This document shows, piece after piece, positions 8,184 to 15,126 of a DNA stretch of 64,000 bases (the stretch's first letter is position 1; each line of letters opens with the position of its first letter). The stretch spans positions 2,330,001 to 2,394,000 of the forward strand of contig NZ_JAGT01000001.1 of assembly GCF_000526795.1 (NCBI RefSeq), in the 5' to 3' direction. This DNA comes from Ruminococcus flavefaciens AE3010 (GTDB lineage Bacteria; Bacillota; Clostridia; Oscillospirales; Ruminococcaceae). A model generated the notes under the pieces. That model was given only the letters and a program-made list of their open reading frames with translations. It ran no database searches and was not told the DNA's origin. The position numbers and the translations under genes were made by a program.

Positions 8184-8735
8184 AACAGCCACTGCCACCA
8201 TAGCAGGTCTTACAAGCTTGTCGCCGAGCATATAGCCCTTCTGGAACACCTGACAAACATAATTGCTTGCGTAATCGGTCCCGTCAAGCTGCTGTATGGC
8301 GTTGTGAACGTTGGGGTCGAATTCCGCCCCGAGAGCTTCTATCTCGGTAACGTTCATCTGTGTAAGGAAATTCTTGAACTGATTGTATATCATGCTCATG
8401 CCATTCTTGAAGTTCTCGTCTGCACATTCAGCTTCAAGTGATCTCTCAAAGCTGTCCAGCACGGGGAGAAGCTTCTCAACGCACTGTACGGAAGCGTTCT
8501 GATACGTCTCCGTCTTTTCCTTGGCTGTTCTCTTGCGGTAGTTGTCGTACTCCGCGAATAACCTCAGGTACTTGTCGTTTGCCTCTGCAAGAGCGTCCTC
8601 CATATCCGCGAACTGTGCGGCGGAGTCGTTGTACTCGCTGGCTGCGTCAGCCTCGTCGAGGGCATCGGCGTTTTCATCTGTCTCCTCGGGGATATCCTCC
8701 TCAAGGAGCTCCGTGTCCTTCTCGTTTTCTTCCAT
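8181..8735 (-). CDS. grpE: Nucleotide exchange factor GrpE
   Basis: This 184-residue protein has a strongly acidic N-terminus, a long coiled coil (ALAEANDKYLRLFAEYDNYRKRTAKEKTET is the GrpE core read in part), and the C-terminal beta domain with FDPNVHNAI and the signature GYMLGDKLVRPAMVAV. It releases ADP from DnaK. The SD AAGGAG precedes the start, and the gene follows hrcA closely (16 bp). The stop codon TAG lies inside a dispersed repeat, and the natural C-terminus is the short VAVAV. Confidence 0.96.
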   Translation of the reverse strand: MEENEKDTELLEEDIPEETDENADALDEADAASEYNDSAAQFADMEDALAEANDKYLRLFAEYDNYRKRTAKEKTETYQNASVQCVEKLLPVLDSFERSLEAECADENFKNGMSMIYNQFKNFLTQMNVTEIEALGAEFDPNVHNAIQQLDGTDYASNYVCQVFQKGYMLGDKLVRPAMVAVAV

Positions 8736-8751
8736 CGGTCATTGCTCCTTT

Positions 8752-9795
8752 CTATGGCTCCTGTGTGTCTGACGGAGCATTTATAATGTCATCGTCGCCG
8801 TCCATGAGAGCAGATATCTTCTGCGTCAGGTACTCGACGTAAGGGATTATCTTTTTGTAGTCCACTCTCATGGGACCTATGACGCCCAGAGAGCCTGCCT
8901 CCTTGCCGCCTTTGCGGTACTTGGAGACTATCAGGCTTGAATTGCCTATTGCGAAGCTGTCGTTTTCAGAGCTGAACTTTACCTGTATGCCGCTGAATGC
9001 ATTTTCAAGGAGCTCCGAAAGACCGTCCTTGTGTTCGATGAATCTTACGACTTCCATTTTGTCAAGCTCCTCGCAGGACAGAAGCTTTTCGCTTCCGCTG
9101 ACGGTGAGCTCCTGCTGGCGCAGGTCCTCGGAGAGCTCGCATATTCCCTTGACAAGGGGCGAAAGGGACACCATGTAGGCGCTTACTGCCGCCACCATTT
9201 TGTCGAACATTTCCTCAGAGAGATCGTCTACGGAGACGCCGCTGAGGTTCTCTTCTATATAATGTGTAAAGAAATCAAGCTGTTCGTGGCTGAGGTCGAA
9301 TTCCAGTCTGCAAGCCTTGTTTTTAATGCTTCCGTTTGAGGTTATGAGGAGTATGACATACAGGCGCTTGCCCGTAGGTATCACCTCTACCTTTGATATT
9401 ACCGAAAATCTCGGAACAGCGTTAGTGACTACTGCGGCACAGTGAGTTATCTCGGTGAGAGCAGTAGCTGCGTTCTGTACAAGGAGCTCCTCGGGAGTAT
9501 CCTTATCGCCCAGCATTTCGTCCAGCATGCGCTTTTCCTCATCGGGAAGATCGTGCGGTGTCATGAGCTCGTCGATGTACAGCCTGTAGCCCTTGAAGGT
9601 GGGAACTCGTCCTGCCGAGGTATGGGGCTGCTCCAGATAGCCCATCTGTTCGAGAGCTGCCATATCATTTCTGATAGTAGCAGAGGAAACATTGATATTT
9701 TCAAGCTTCGAGATCGATTTCGAGCCGACGGGTTCGCCCGTTCTGACATATTCGTCAACCACAGCAGCAAGTATTCTGAGCTTTCTGTCGTCCAC
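8752..9795 (-). CDS. hrcA: Heat-inducible transcription repressor HrcA
   Basis: This 347-residue repressor starts DDRKLRILAAVVDEYVRTGEPVGS, the winged-helix DNA-binding domain of HrcA, with SATIRNDMAALEQMGYLEQPHTSAGRVPT as the recognition region. The rest is the GAF-like and dimerisation domain with the late GVIGPMRVDYKK motif. I place the start at GTG 9795 because GGGAG lies eight bases upstream. A longer frame with ATG at 9825 would begin inside the CIRCE operator and lacks an SD. HrcA, stabilised by GroEL in other Firmicutes, represses its own operon through the CIRCE at 9819-9845. Confidence 0.95.
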   Translation of the reverse strand: MDDRKLRILAAVVDEYVRTGEPVGSKSISKLENINVSSATIRNDMAALEQMGYLEQPHTSAGRVPTFKGYRLYIDELMTPHDLPDEEKRMLDEMLGDKDTPEELLVQNAATALTEITHCAAVVTNAVPRFSVISKVEVIPTGKRLYVILLITSNGSIKNKACRLEFDLSHEQLDFFTHYIEENLSGVSVDDLSEEMFDKMVAAVSAYMVSLSPLVKGICELSEDLRQQELTVSGSEKLLSCEELDKMEVVRFIEHKDGLSELLENAFSGIQVKFSSENDSFAIGNSSLIVSKYRKGGKEAGSLGVIGPMRVDYKKIIPYVEYLTQKISALMDGDDDIINAPSDTQEP

Positions 9796-9818
9796 GATAC
9801 TCACTCCCTTCAATCTCG

Positions 9819-9845
9819 TTAGCACTCTAACTCTTTGAGTGCTAA
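9819..9845. promoter_or_regulatory. CIRCE operator (HrcA binding site)
   Basis: Perfect TTAGCACTC, nine bases, GAGTGCTAA. This is the consensus CIRCE element, sitting just downstream of the -10 hexamer and 24 bp before the hrcA start codon. Confidence 0.98.
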
Positions 9846-9849
9846 CTAT

Positions 9850-9878
9850 AATTTATCACTATTATGGCGATTTGTCAA
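9850..9878 (-). promoter_or_regulatory. Sigma-A promoter of the hrcA heat-shock operon
   Basis: On the minus strand, TTGACA (9878-9873), a 17-bp spacer and TAAATT (9855-9850). The CIRCE covers the start region. Confidence 0.8.
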
Positions 9879-9986
9879 GGGCTTTATACATTTTCAGCTT
9901 TTTGACCTATTTTTACCACCTGCTTATGTGCATTTAGAGCAAATTGACAAAGAGTATAAACCCGCCTTTTTTCGTGTGTTATTCTA

Positions 9987-10015
9987 TTGACAAACGCTCA
10001 TAACTGCTGTATAAT
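9987..10015 (+). promoter_or_regulatory. Sigma-A promoter of folT-folC
   Basis: TTGACA at 9987-9992 and TATAAT at 10010-10015 with a 17-bp spacer: a full consensus promoter. The riboswitch starts about 24 bases after the expected start site. Confidence 0.9.
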
Positions 10016-10044
10016 GTAAGTGCAGTAAGGAACTGCAATATTTT

Positions 10045-10158
10045 GAAGAGTAAGAATACGTGCGTTACACCCTGCGGTGTTCCAGTGTTGACTGAACGGG
10101 GAGTTGTCAGTCAAACGAAAAGCTTAGGCTTACGGTTCGTATTTTGCATCCCGCTTCA
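10045..10158 (+). promoter_or_regulatory. Tetrahydrofolate (THF) riboswitch
   Basis: The conserved 5' part AGAGTAAGAATACGTGCGTTA and the 3' part TTTGCATCCCGCTTC match the folT/THF riboswitch consensus. The ends pair as P1 (GAAG 10045-10048 with CTTC 10154-10157), with two hairpins in between (ACACCCTGCGGTGT and a longer pseudoknot-forming arm). The genes downstream are a folate-type ECF S component and folylpolyglutamate synthase, as expected for this class. THF binding normally lowers expression. Confidence 0.9.
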
Positions 10159-10182
10159 TAGGACAATATAAAAGAGACTATG

Positions 10183-10218
10183 CCTTCTTTTCTTGTCGTA
10201 TGAGTGAGGAAAAGGAGG
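10183..10218 (+). promoter_or_regulatory. Ribosome-binding-site sequestering hairpin (expression platform)
   Basis: CCTTCTTTTC (10183-10192) pairs along all ten positions, with one G-U, to GAAAAGGAGG (10209-10218), which holds the folT SD. The loop is 16 bases. This fits translational control by the THF riboswitch just upstream. Confidence 0.75.
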
Positions 10219-10226
10219 ATTTTTTT

Positions 10227-10799
10227 ATGGCTGTAAACAACAAAGGCGCTGCAATAAAGTCAGATATCAGACTTTTCGGCAGCACAAGGATCCTGATCGT
10301 TGCCGCACTTCTTGTGGCAATGAGCATCGTGCTTGGTAAATTCGGTGCTATCAATATCGGAAACAGTATCCGTATAGGCTTCGGCGGTATGCCAATACAA
10401 ATGGCAGGTATATTCTTCGGACCTGTTATCGGCGCAGTCGTGGGACTTGTTGCCGATGTAGCGGGCTGTATCCTCAAGGGATACTCCATAAATCCCATAA
10501 TCACACTGGGCTCTACATGTATCGGTCTTGTGTCGGGACTTATGTTCCACTACGCTCTCAAACCAATGAAGAAGGTGCTTCTGCCCAAGATAGCTATATC
10601 TACAGTTGCCGCTCACGCTGTGGGCTCAATGCTCATAACCTCTATCGGTCTTTACGCTTACTATCACACACCCTTTGAGACGCTGATACTCCGCGTGCCG
10701 ATCTACCTTATAACAGCAGCTGTCGAGACAGCTGTCATCTACCTCATGCTCAAAAACAAGGCGTTCTCGTCGGAGCTTGACAAGGTAAGAAGAAAATGA
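10227..10799 (+). CDS. folT: Folate-family ECF transporter S component (FolT)
   Basis: This 190-residue protein has about six membrane segments and the S-component layout, starting with a conserved STRILIVAALLVAMSIVLG helix and including GFGGMPIQMAGIFFGPVIGAVVG. These proteins capture folate outside and pair with a shared ECF energy module (EcfT, EcfA, EcfA'), not encoded here. The start is ATG 10227, nine codons inside the longest frame, because GGAGG precedes it and the upstream ATG at 10200 has no SD. The THF riboswitch upstream and folC overlapping by 4 bp (ATGA) support the folate substrate. Confidence 0.93.
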   Translation: MAVNNKGAAIKSDIRLFGSTRILIVAALLVAMSIVLGKFGAINIGNSIRIGFGGMPIQMAGIFFGPVIGAVVGLVADVAGCILKGYSINPIITLGSTCIGLVSGLMFHYALKPMKKVLLPKIAISTVAAHAVGSMLITSIGLYAYYHTPFETLILRVPIYLITAAVETAVIYLMLKNKAFSSELDKVRRK

Positions 10800-12076
10800 A
10801 CTACACCGAAGCACTTGGCTATATGAAAAAGGCTGCCGAGCGCGGCAGCGTACTGGGATTATCCCGTATAACAGAGCTTCTCCGCCGCATGGGCGACCCC
10901 CAGGACAAAGTAAAGACTGTCCATATCGCAGGCACAAACGGCAAGGGCTCTTTCGGAGCCATGCTCACATCGGTACTGAAAAGCGCAGGCTATACAGTTG
11001 GAGGCTTCTCCTCGCCAGCCATAACCAAGGTCACGGACAGCTTCCGCATAAACGGCGAGGAGATATCCGAGCAGGACTTTGCCGACCTTATAGGCGGTAT
11101 AGCTCCCATATGCGAGAGCATGGACGAAAAGCCCACCGAGTTTGAAGTCCTTACCGTGGCGGCTTTTCAGCTTTTCGCGGACAGGGGCTGCGATATGGCA
11201 CTTGTTGAGTGCGGAATGGGCGGCGACCTTGATTCCACCAATGTTATAAAAGCTCCCGTACTGTCGGTAATAACCAATGTCCAGAAGGACCACAGCGCTT
11301 TCCTCGGAGACACTATCGCCGAAATAGCTTCACATAAGTGCGGCATAATCAAGGCCGGCAGACCCGTTTACTTCGGCGGCAACAGCGAGGAAGCCTATGA
11401 GATAGCCGCCGATACCGCAAAGAAGCTGGGCTGTGAGCTGTTTATCCCCGATTATTCTCAGTTCTCATGGTCTGAGGACAACTGCACTATCGAGGGCGCA
11501 GAGCTGACCTACAAGGGTCAGGAGCTCCATATACCTCTCCTTGGCACATACCAGTTTGAGAACGCTGTAAACGTGCTGAGCTGTGTGGAGATACTCCGCA
11601 GAGAGGGCATTGATATCCCCGAAACTGCAGTCCGCGATGGACTTGCAAATGTAAAATGGCACGGGCGCTTTGAGGTCATAAGCAGGGAACCACTTATCAT
11701 ATACGACGGCGCTCACAATCCCGACGGCATACGCTGTGCCGCGGACAGTATCCGCAGGTGCTTCGGCGTCAAAAAAGTTGTGCTCCTCATCGGCGTCATG
11801 GCTGACAAGGAGTACGGGCTCTACGCGGATATGCTGGGAGAGCTTACAGAGACTGCCTTTGCGGTCAAGCCCGATAATCCCCGTGCACTGGACAGCAAAG
11901 CACTTGCGCAGGCGCTCAACGCAAGGGGAATGAAGACCGCTCCCTATGACGACTATACTTCGGGAGTAAGGGCTGCATATGACTATGTAAAGCAGCATGA
12001 TTTGCCGCTTATAGCGCTGGGCTCACTGTATATGTATCAGCAGTTCACAGACGCATTGAAAGATATAATGATATAA
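10796..12076 (+). CDS. folC: Folylpolyglutamate synthase / dihydrofolate synthase
   Basis: This 426-residue Mur-ligase-like enzyme has the P-loop VHIAGTNGKGS, the omega-loop region GGFSSPAITKVTDSFRING, and the C-terminal ligase domain with VSV-type RPD/NPR motifs (DGAHNPDGIR, VKPDNPRALD). It adds glutamate to reduced folates so that imported folate is retained, and may also make dihydrofolate from dihydropteroate. It is translationally coupled to folT through ATGA. Uptake and trapping of folate are therefore under one THF switch. Confidence 0.95.
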   Translation: MNYTEALGYMKKAAERGSVLGLSRITELLRRMGDPQDKVKTVHIAGTNGKGSFGAMLTSVLKSAGYTVGGFSSPAITKVTDSFRINGEEISEQDFADLIGGIAPICESMDEKPTEFEVLTVAAFQLFADRGCDMALVECGMGGDLDSTNVIKAPVLSVITNVQKDHSAFLGDTIAEIASHKCGIIKAGRPVYFGGNSEEAYEIAADTAKKLGCELFIPDYSQFSWSEDNCTIEGAELTYKGQELHIPLLGTYQFENAVNVLSCVEILRREGIDIPETAVRDGLANVKWHGRFEVISREPLIIYDGAHNPDGIRCAADSIRRCFGVKKVVLLIGVMADKEYGLYADMLGELTETAFAVKPDNPRALDSKALAQALNARGMKTAPYDDYTSGVRAAYDYVKQHDLPLIALGSLYMYQQFTDALKDIMI

Positions 12077-12078
12077 GC

Positions 12079-12108
12079 AAAAAGCAGCCATAAATGGCTG
12101 CTTTTTTT
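12079..12108 (+). terminator. Intrinsic terminator of folT-folC
   Basis: Stem AAAAAGCAGCCA/TGGCTGCTTTTT with a TAAA loop and a T7 tail directly after the folC stop. Confidence 0.92.
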
Positions 12109-12120
12109 ATTTGAATATAT

Positions 12121-12465
12121 CAGGGGACGCCTTCACTTGCAAGGCGTCCCCTTTTGAAAAACAGTCCACCGGACTGTTTTTTCAATTTACCCCTTGCGAA
12201 GCGCTTTGTAACTGCGGGGCTTCGCCCCAGACTAACCGTCCCAGCCCCTCTGTCGCGTTGCGACATCTCCCCACACTGTGGGGAGTCACCCCACAAGAGG
12301 CTCTGCCTCTTGACTCTGCCAAAGGAACACAGTCCCTTTGAAATCCCGTTCATAGTTTTGGCATACTTTCAGCGCCGTAAGCGAAGTACAAGTAACAGCC
12401 TTAATTAAAGCGAGCGAGTTTACGAGCGTCAACGTGGCAAGGCAGCGCGGGCTCCGCGTCACGCT
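12121..12465. repeat. Composite of nested palindromes (345 bp, no gene)
   Basis: In order: a GGGGACGCCTT/AAGGCGTCCCC stem as at 3724; AAACAGTCC/GGACTGTTT; GCGGGGCTTCGCCCC; CTGTCGCGTTGCGACA; CCCCACACTGTGGGG; AAGAGGCTCTGCCTCTT; CCAAAGGAACACAGTCCCTTTG; then a family C unit ending GCGCGGGCTCCGCG. The later half recurs at 23157-23250. The short open frames across it are symmetric by-products of the palindromes and lack start signals. Confidence 0.75.
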
Positions 12466-12467
12466 GC

Positions 12468-13163
12468 TTATCTTCTGTTTTCGGGATTGTCGTTTACCTT
12501 GAACGAGCTTGCTTTCCAGAGTCCGTCTTCCTTGACAGCCTTTACTATCATTGTGGAATCAGCTCCGAGATCATCAAAGGTAACTTTTATAGTGAACGAA
12601 TCATCTGTAACGTCCGAGATAACAGGGTCGCTGTTGAATGTGAAGCCGCAGCCTCTTGCGCCCTGGAGGAACCACAGTGAGCCCTCGTTGTCTGCGAACA
12701 TTGCAGGCTCTCCCTCATAGATGACCTTGTATCTTTCCTCAAGAAGACTGCCGCATACCGCGTCGGTAACATACTTCTTAACCTCTTCAACACTGCTGAA
12801 GCGCGTATCTGTTACCTTTGTATACGGATACTTATTATCAACGTTGTACACTGTATTTTCGTCTACCTCAACACTTGAACCGCCGCAGATATAGTCTATG
12901 GAGTTCAGATTATTCAGAACCTTTGCTGCCTCTGCGATAAGCTCCTCGGAAACTGCACTGTCTGCTGCTTTGCTCTCAGAAGCAGCTGCTGTAGTTTCAG
13001 CCTCTGTGCTTTCGGGAGCTTCTTCTGTGACCTCTTCTGTAGCCGACGCTGTTGTTGTCTCGGTCTTTGGTGTGCTGTCAGTACCTACGCTCTTGCCGCA
13101 GGAAGCAAAGCTTCCGCATACCATTACAGAAGCGATGATACACATTATTATTCTTTTTTTCAT
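12468..13163 (-). CDS. Secreted lipoprotein with Thr/Glu-rich linker
   Basis: This 231-residue protein has a lipoprotein signal ending FASC (Cys22), then a linker of about 50 residues rich in Thr, Glu and Ala (KTETTTASATEEVTEEAPES), then a globular domain of about 140 residues. The globular part has EEVKKYVTDAVCGSLLEERYK and a tail of beta strands (DDSFTIKVTFDDLG, MIVKAVKEDGLWKASSFKV) that resembles NTF2-like or lumazine-type small extracellular domains. I cannot assign a family. It should sit on the outer face of the membrane. Own promoter at 13216-13244; no operon partner. Confidence 0.75.
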   Translation of the reverse strand: MKKRIIMCIIASVMVCGSFASCGKSVGTDSTPKTETTTASATEEVTEEAPESTEAETTAAASESKAADSAVSEELIAEAAKVLNNLNSIDYICGGSSVEVDENTVYNVDNKYPYTKVTDTRFSSVEEVKKYVTDAVCGSLLEERYKVIYEGEPAMFADNEGSLWFLQGARGCGFTFNSDPVISDVTDDSFTIKVTFDDLGADSTMIVKAVKEDGLWKASSFKVNDNPENRR

Positions 13164-13215
13164 ATTGTTCCCTCTTTCTTCAGGTAAAAAGCTTGTTTAT
13201 ACGGATACAAAATAT

Positions 13216-13244
13216 ATGATACACGTTTTTTTGAAAATATTCAA
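13216..13244 (-). promoter_or_regulatory. Sigma-A promoter of the lipoprotein gene
   Basis: On the minus strand, TTGAAT (13244-13239), 17 bp, TATCAT (13221-13216). Confidence 0.6.
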
Positions 13245-13298
13245 GCCCAATAATCCACAAACTTTATTTAAGAGGAAGGGATTTTTAGTATAAATTAG

Positions 13299-13322
13299 TG
13301 CGGAGCCCTATGGGCTCCGCAC
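13299..13322. repeat. Short palindrome after the anti-sigma gene
   Basis: TGCGGAGCCC/GGGCTCCGCA with a TAT loop. It could act as a weak terminator for the minus-strand sigma/anti-sigma pair, although the T-tract is poor. GCGGAGCCC also occurs in family C repeats. Confidence 0.5.
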
Positions 13323-13327
13323 CGCCG

Positions 13328-14314
13328 TCAGTCTTCTTTTTTGTAGGAAGCGTTCCTGAAAATATAATACTCGTCCGTATCTTTCAGCCTTACAGCCACG
13401 GCTTCTTCCTCGTCTGTACCCGTTATCACGTATGCAGACATCACAGCTGTTATATTCTTTCTGAGATACTGAATATTAACATCAACTCTGCTTATTCTGG
13501 AGCCCACCTGCTCCGCGGAGATAACTCCCTCCTTGTCATAGCGGACGCCTTTCAGGGTTATATATGCAGGATAAGTACGAAAAGCGTCCTGTATGCTTGT
13601 GGTGGTGGTCACAGAAGTGACAGTAGTTACAGGAGCAGTTTGGGTACCGCCGTTTAAATTTCCGTTTCCGCCGCCTGACAGACCGTTAGGCAATGTAGTA
13701 ACTGCACTGTCAGGCTTTGTAGTGACCACGCCCTCCTCAACAGAAACAGTAGTAGTTCTGACCGCTATCTCCTCACCTGTTGTTGCTTTGGTGGTGGCAG
13801 GTGTTATCACTTCGCCGATCTCATTCATTGCCGTAGTCGTTACGGCAGTAGTCGGACTGACAACAGCCTCAGCCGTTGTAGTCCTGCTTGCAGGTCTGTT
13901 TTCGGCAGTTACAGCAGTTGTCCTAACAGGCGCAGCAGTACTTGCGGCTTCCGTTGAAACAGCCTTAGCCGAGGCAGTCTCGGTGGTTTTCTTATCTGTA
14001 GTAACAGCTGTAGTTTTCACAGCAGTCGTCTTTTCCGATGTAGTCTTGACGGCATTTGCGGTCATGGCAGCAGTTGTCACTGCTTCGGAATGAGTTTCCG
14101 TTTCGGACACTATCACCGAACCGCTGAAGCCACCGTCGGGCTTCTTTACATCTGACGCCAGACGCCATACACCTATACCTGCTATTGCAGCAGCGCACAT
14201 TCCCGAAACCGCATATGAGGTATGCCTTATCTTAGCGGCTCTGACTCTTCTGGACTCTATGAGCTTATCGCCGCGCTCCATTATTCTTTTTGATATATCT
14301 TCATAGCTCCTCAT
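13328..14314 (-). CDS. Membrane-anchored anti-sigma-like protein with long Thr-rich stalk
   Basis: This 328-residue protein has a short cytoplasmic N-terminus (MRSYEDISKRIMERGDKLIESRRVRAAK), one membrane segment (about residues 35-52, YAVSGMCAAAIAGIGVW), an extracytoplasmic stalk of about 180 residues dominated by Thr, Ala and Val, a Gly/Asn hinge (GLSGGGNGNLNGG), and a C-terminal domain of about 85 residues. Start at ATG 14314, not 14335, because AGGAGG lies nine bases upstream. It overlaps the end of the ECF sigma gene by 14 bp, the usual arrangement of sigma and cognate anti-sigma. The N-terminus lacks a clear zinc anti-sigma motif, so the anti-sigma role rests on context. The stalk could be O-glycosylated. 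Confidence 0.7.
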   Translation of the reverse strand: MRSYEDISKRIMERGDKLIESRRVRAAKIRHTSYAVSGMCAAAIAGIGVWRLASDVKKPDGGFSGSVIVSETETHSEAVTTAAMTANAVKTTSEKTTAVKTTAVTTDKKTTETASAKAVSTEAASTAAPVRTTAVTAENRPASRTTTAEAVVSPTTAVTTTAMNEIGEVITPATTKATTGEEIAVRTTTVSVEEGVVTTKPDSAVTTLPNGLSGGGNGNLNGGTQTAPVTTVTSVTTTTSIQDAFRTYPAYITLKGVRYDKEGVISAEQVGSRISRVDVNIQYLRKNITAVMSAYVITGTDEEEAVAVRLKDTDEYYIFRNASYKKED

Positions 14315-14855
14315 ACTCAAAGCCCTCCTTTTCAAGATTTTTCTTCAGCGCCGCCTTTGCGCGGTACAGAAGATTGCTTACCTGCTTTTCGTTCTTATGC
14401 ATTATCTCAGCCGTTTCGGCAACTCCGAAATTCTCAAAATATACCAGATACAATACCTGCCTGTAATCGCCGTGGAGCTCCGCCATAGCGCCGTACAGCA
14501 GTCTTTTGTTCTCGTCGTGTATATGATTCTTTTCTATATCCTCTTTGTCGGACGCCTCATAGAAATCATCAAGGGGCAGTTCCCGTACCTTACGGCGCTT
14601 CCTCAGCATATTCAGCACGGTATTGCGCCCGATAGCATAGAGCCACGTCTTGAAGGAGCTCTTTCCCGCGAACTTCGGTTTGTCCGCATAGAGCTTGAGA
14701 AAGACCTCCTCGGCGAATTCCTCGGCTTCGGTGATGCTGCAAGCAAAGCCTGAAAGATATAGTGTAAGACCGTCCCAGTACTCCGTGACCAGTTCGGTAA
14801 AAGAATTTCTGTCACCATCAAGGAAACGGCGGTAGCTACTTGCACCGTTATCCAT
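14301..14855 (-). CDS. ECF-family RNA polymerase sigma factor
   Basis: This 184-residue protein has sigma region 2 (FTELVTEYWDGLTLYLSGF through AEEFAEEVFLKLYADKPKF and SSFKTWLYAIGRNTVLNMLRKRRK) and region 4 (MAELHGDYRQVLYLVYFENFGVAETAEIMHKNEKQVSNLLYRAKAALKK in outline). It redirects RNA polymerase to a small regulon, probably cell-envelope or extracellular functions. SD AAAGGAG sets the start. It is coupled to the overlapping membrane protein downstream, its likely anti-sigma factor. In cellulolytic clostridia similar pairs sense polysaccharides outside; that role here is inference. Confidence 0.88.
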   Translation of the reverse strand: MDNGASSYRRFLDGDRNSFTELVTEYWDGLTLYLSGFACSITEAEEFAEEVFLKLYADKPKFAGKSSFKTWLYAIGRNTVLNMLRKRRKVRELPLDDFYEASDKEDIEKNHIHDENKRLLYGAMAELHGDYRQVLYLVYFENFGVAETAEIMHKNEKQVSNLLYRAKAALKKNLEKEGFEYEEL

Positions 14856-15001
14856 AGACAGCTCCTTTCGTATAGGTGTAAAATTATCCTTCTATAATAT
14901 TAGTACCATTTTTTCCTGATTTTTCTCACCTTGATTATAAATTTTTTTTGGATTTTTGTCAATAAAGGATTTTTTGCACCGCAGCGGATAATGGCAGCGT
15001 A

Positions 15002-15028
15002 TAAAAAAGCTCCGCGGTTGCGGAGCTT
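15002..15028 (-). terminator. Terminator-like hairpin on the minus strand
   Basis: Stem AAGCTCCGC/GCGGAGCTT with a GGTT loop; on the minus strand six T follow. It lies 100 bp beyond the trpB stop, as a second terminator behind 15096-15122. Confidence 0.7.
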
Positions 15029-15051
15029 TGATTTTTCGTTTTATGCAAGGC

Positions 15052-15097
15052 ACGGGCGGATAATATCCGCCCCTACAAGCTTACGGTTAAAAGCTAA
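15052..15097. repeat. REP-like palindrome joined to a TTAGCC-type fragment
   Basis: GGGCGGATAATATCCGCCC followed by CTACAAGCTT and AAGCTAAAGGG. It is a family B core with a family A-like flank, the same junction seen at 21189-21235 and 41949-42005. Confidence 0.65.
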
Positions 15098-15122
15098 AGG
15101 GACTGCATTGCAGTCCCTTTTT
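15096..15122 (-). terminator. Terminator of trpB
   Basis: AAAGGGACTGCA/TGCAGTCCCTTT, an almost loopless perfect palindrome, lies 5 bp after the trpB stop codon. The same sequence ends the lectin and rex genes at 31729-31755, so this terminator itself is repeated in the genome. Confidence 0.7.
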
Positions 15123-15126
15123 ATTA

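Noticed and set aside
12111..12408. Open frames of 76-84 codons on both strands
   Set aside because: They run across a series of palindromes, so both strands stay open by symmetry. No SD or recognisable protein.
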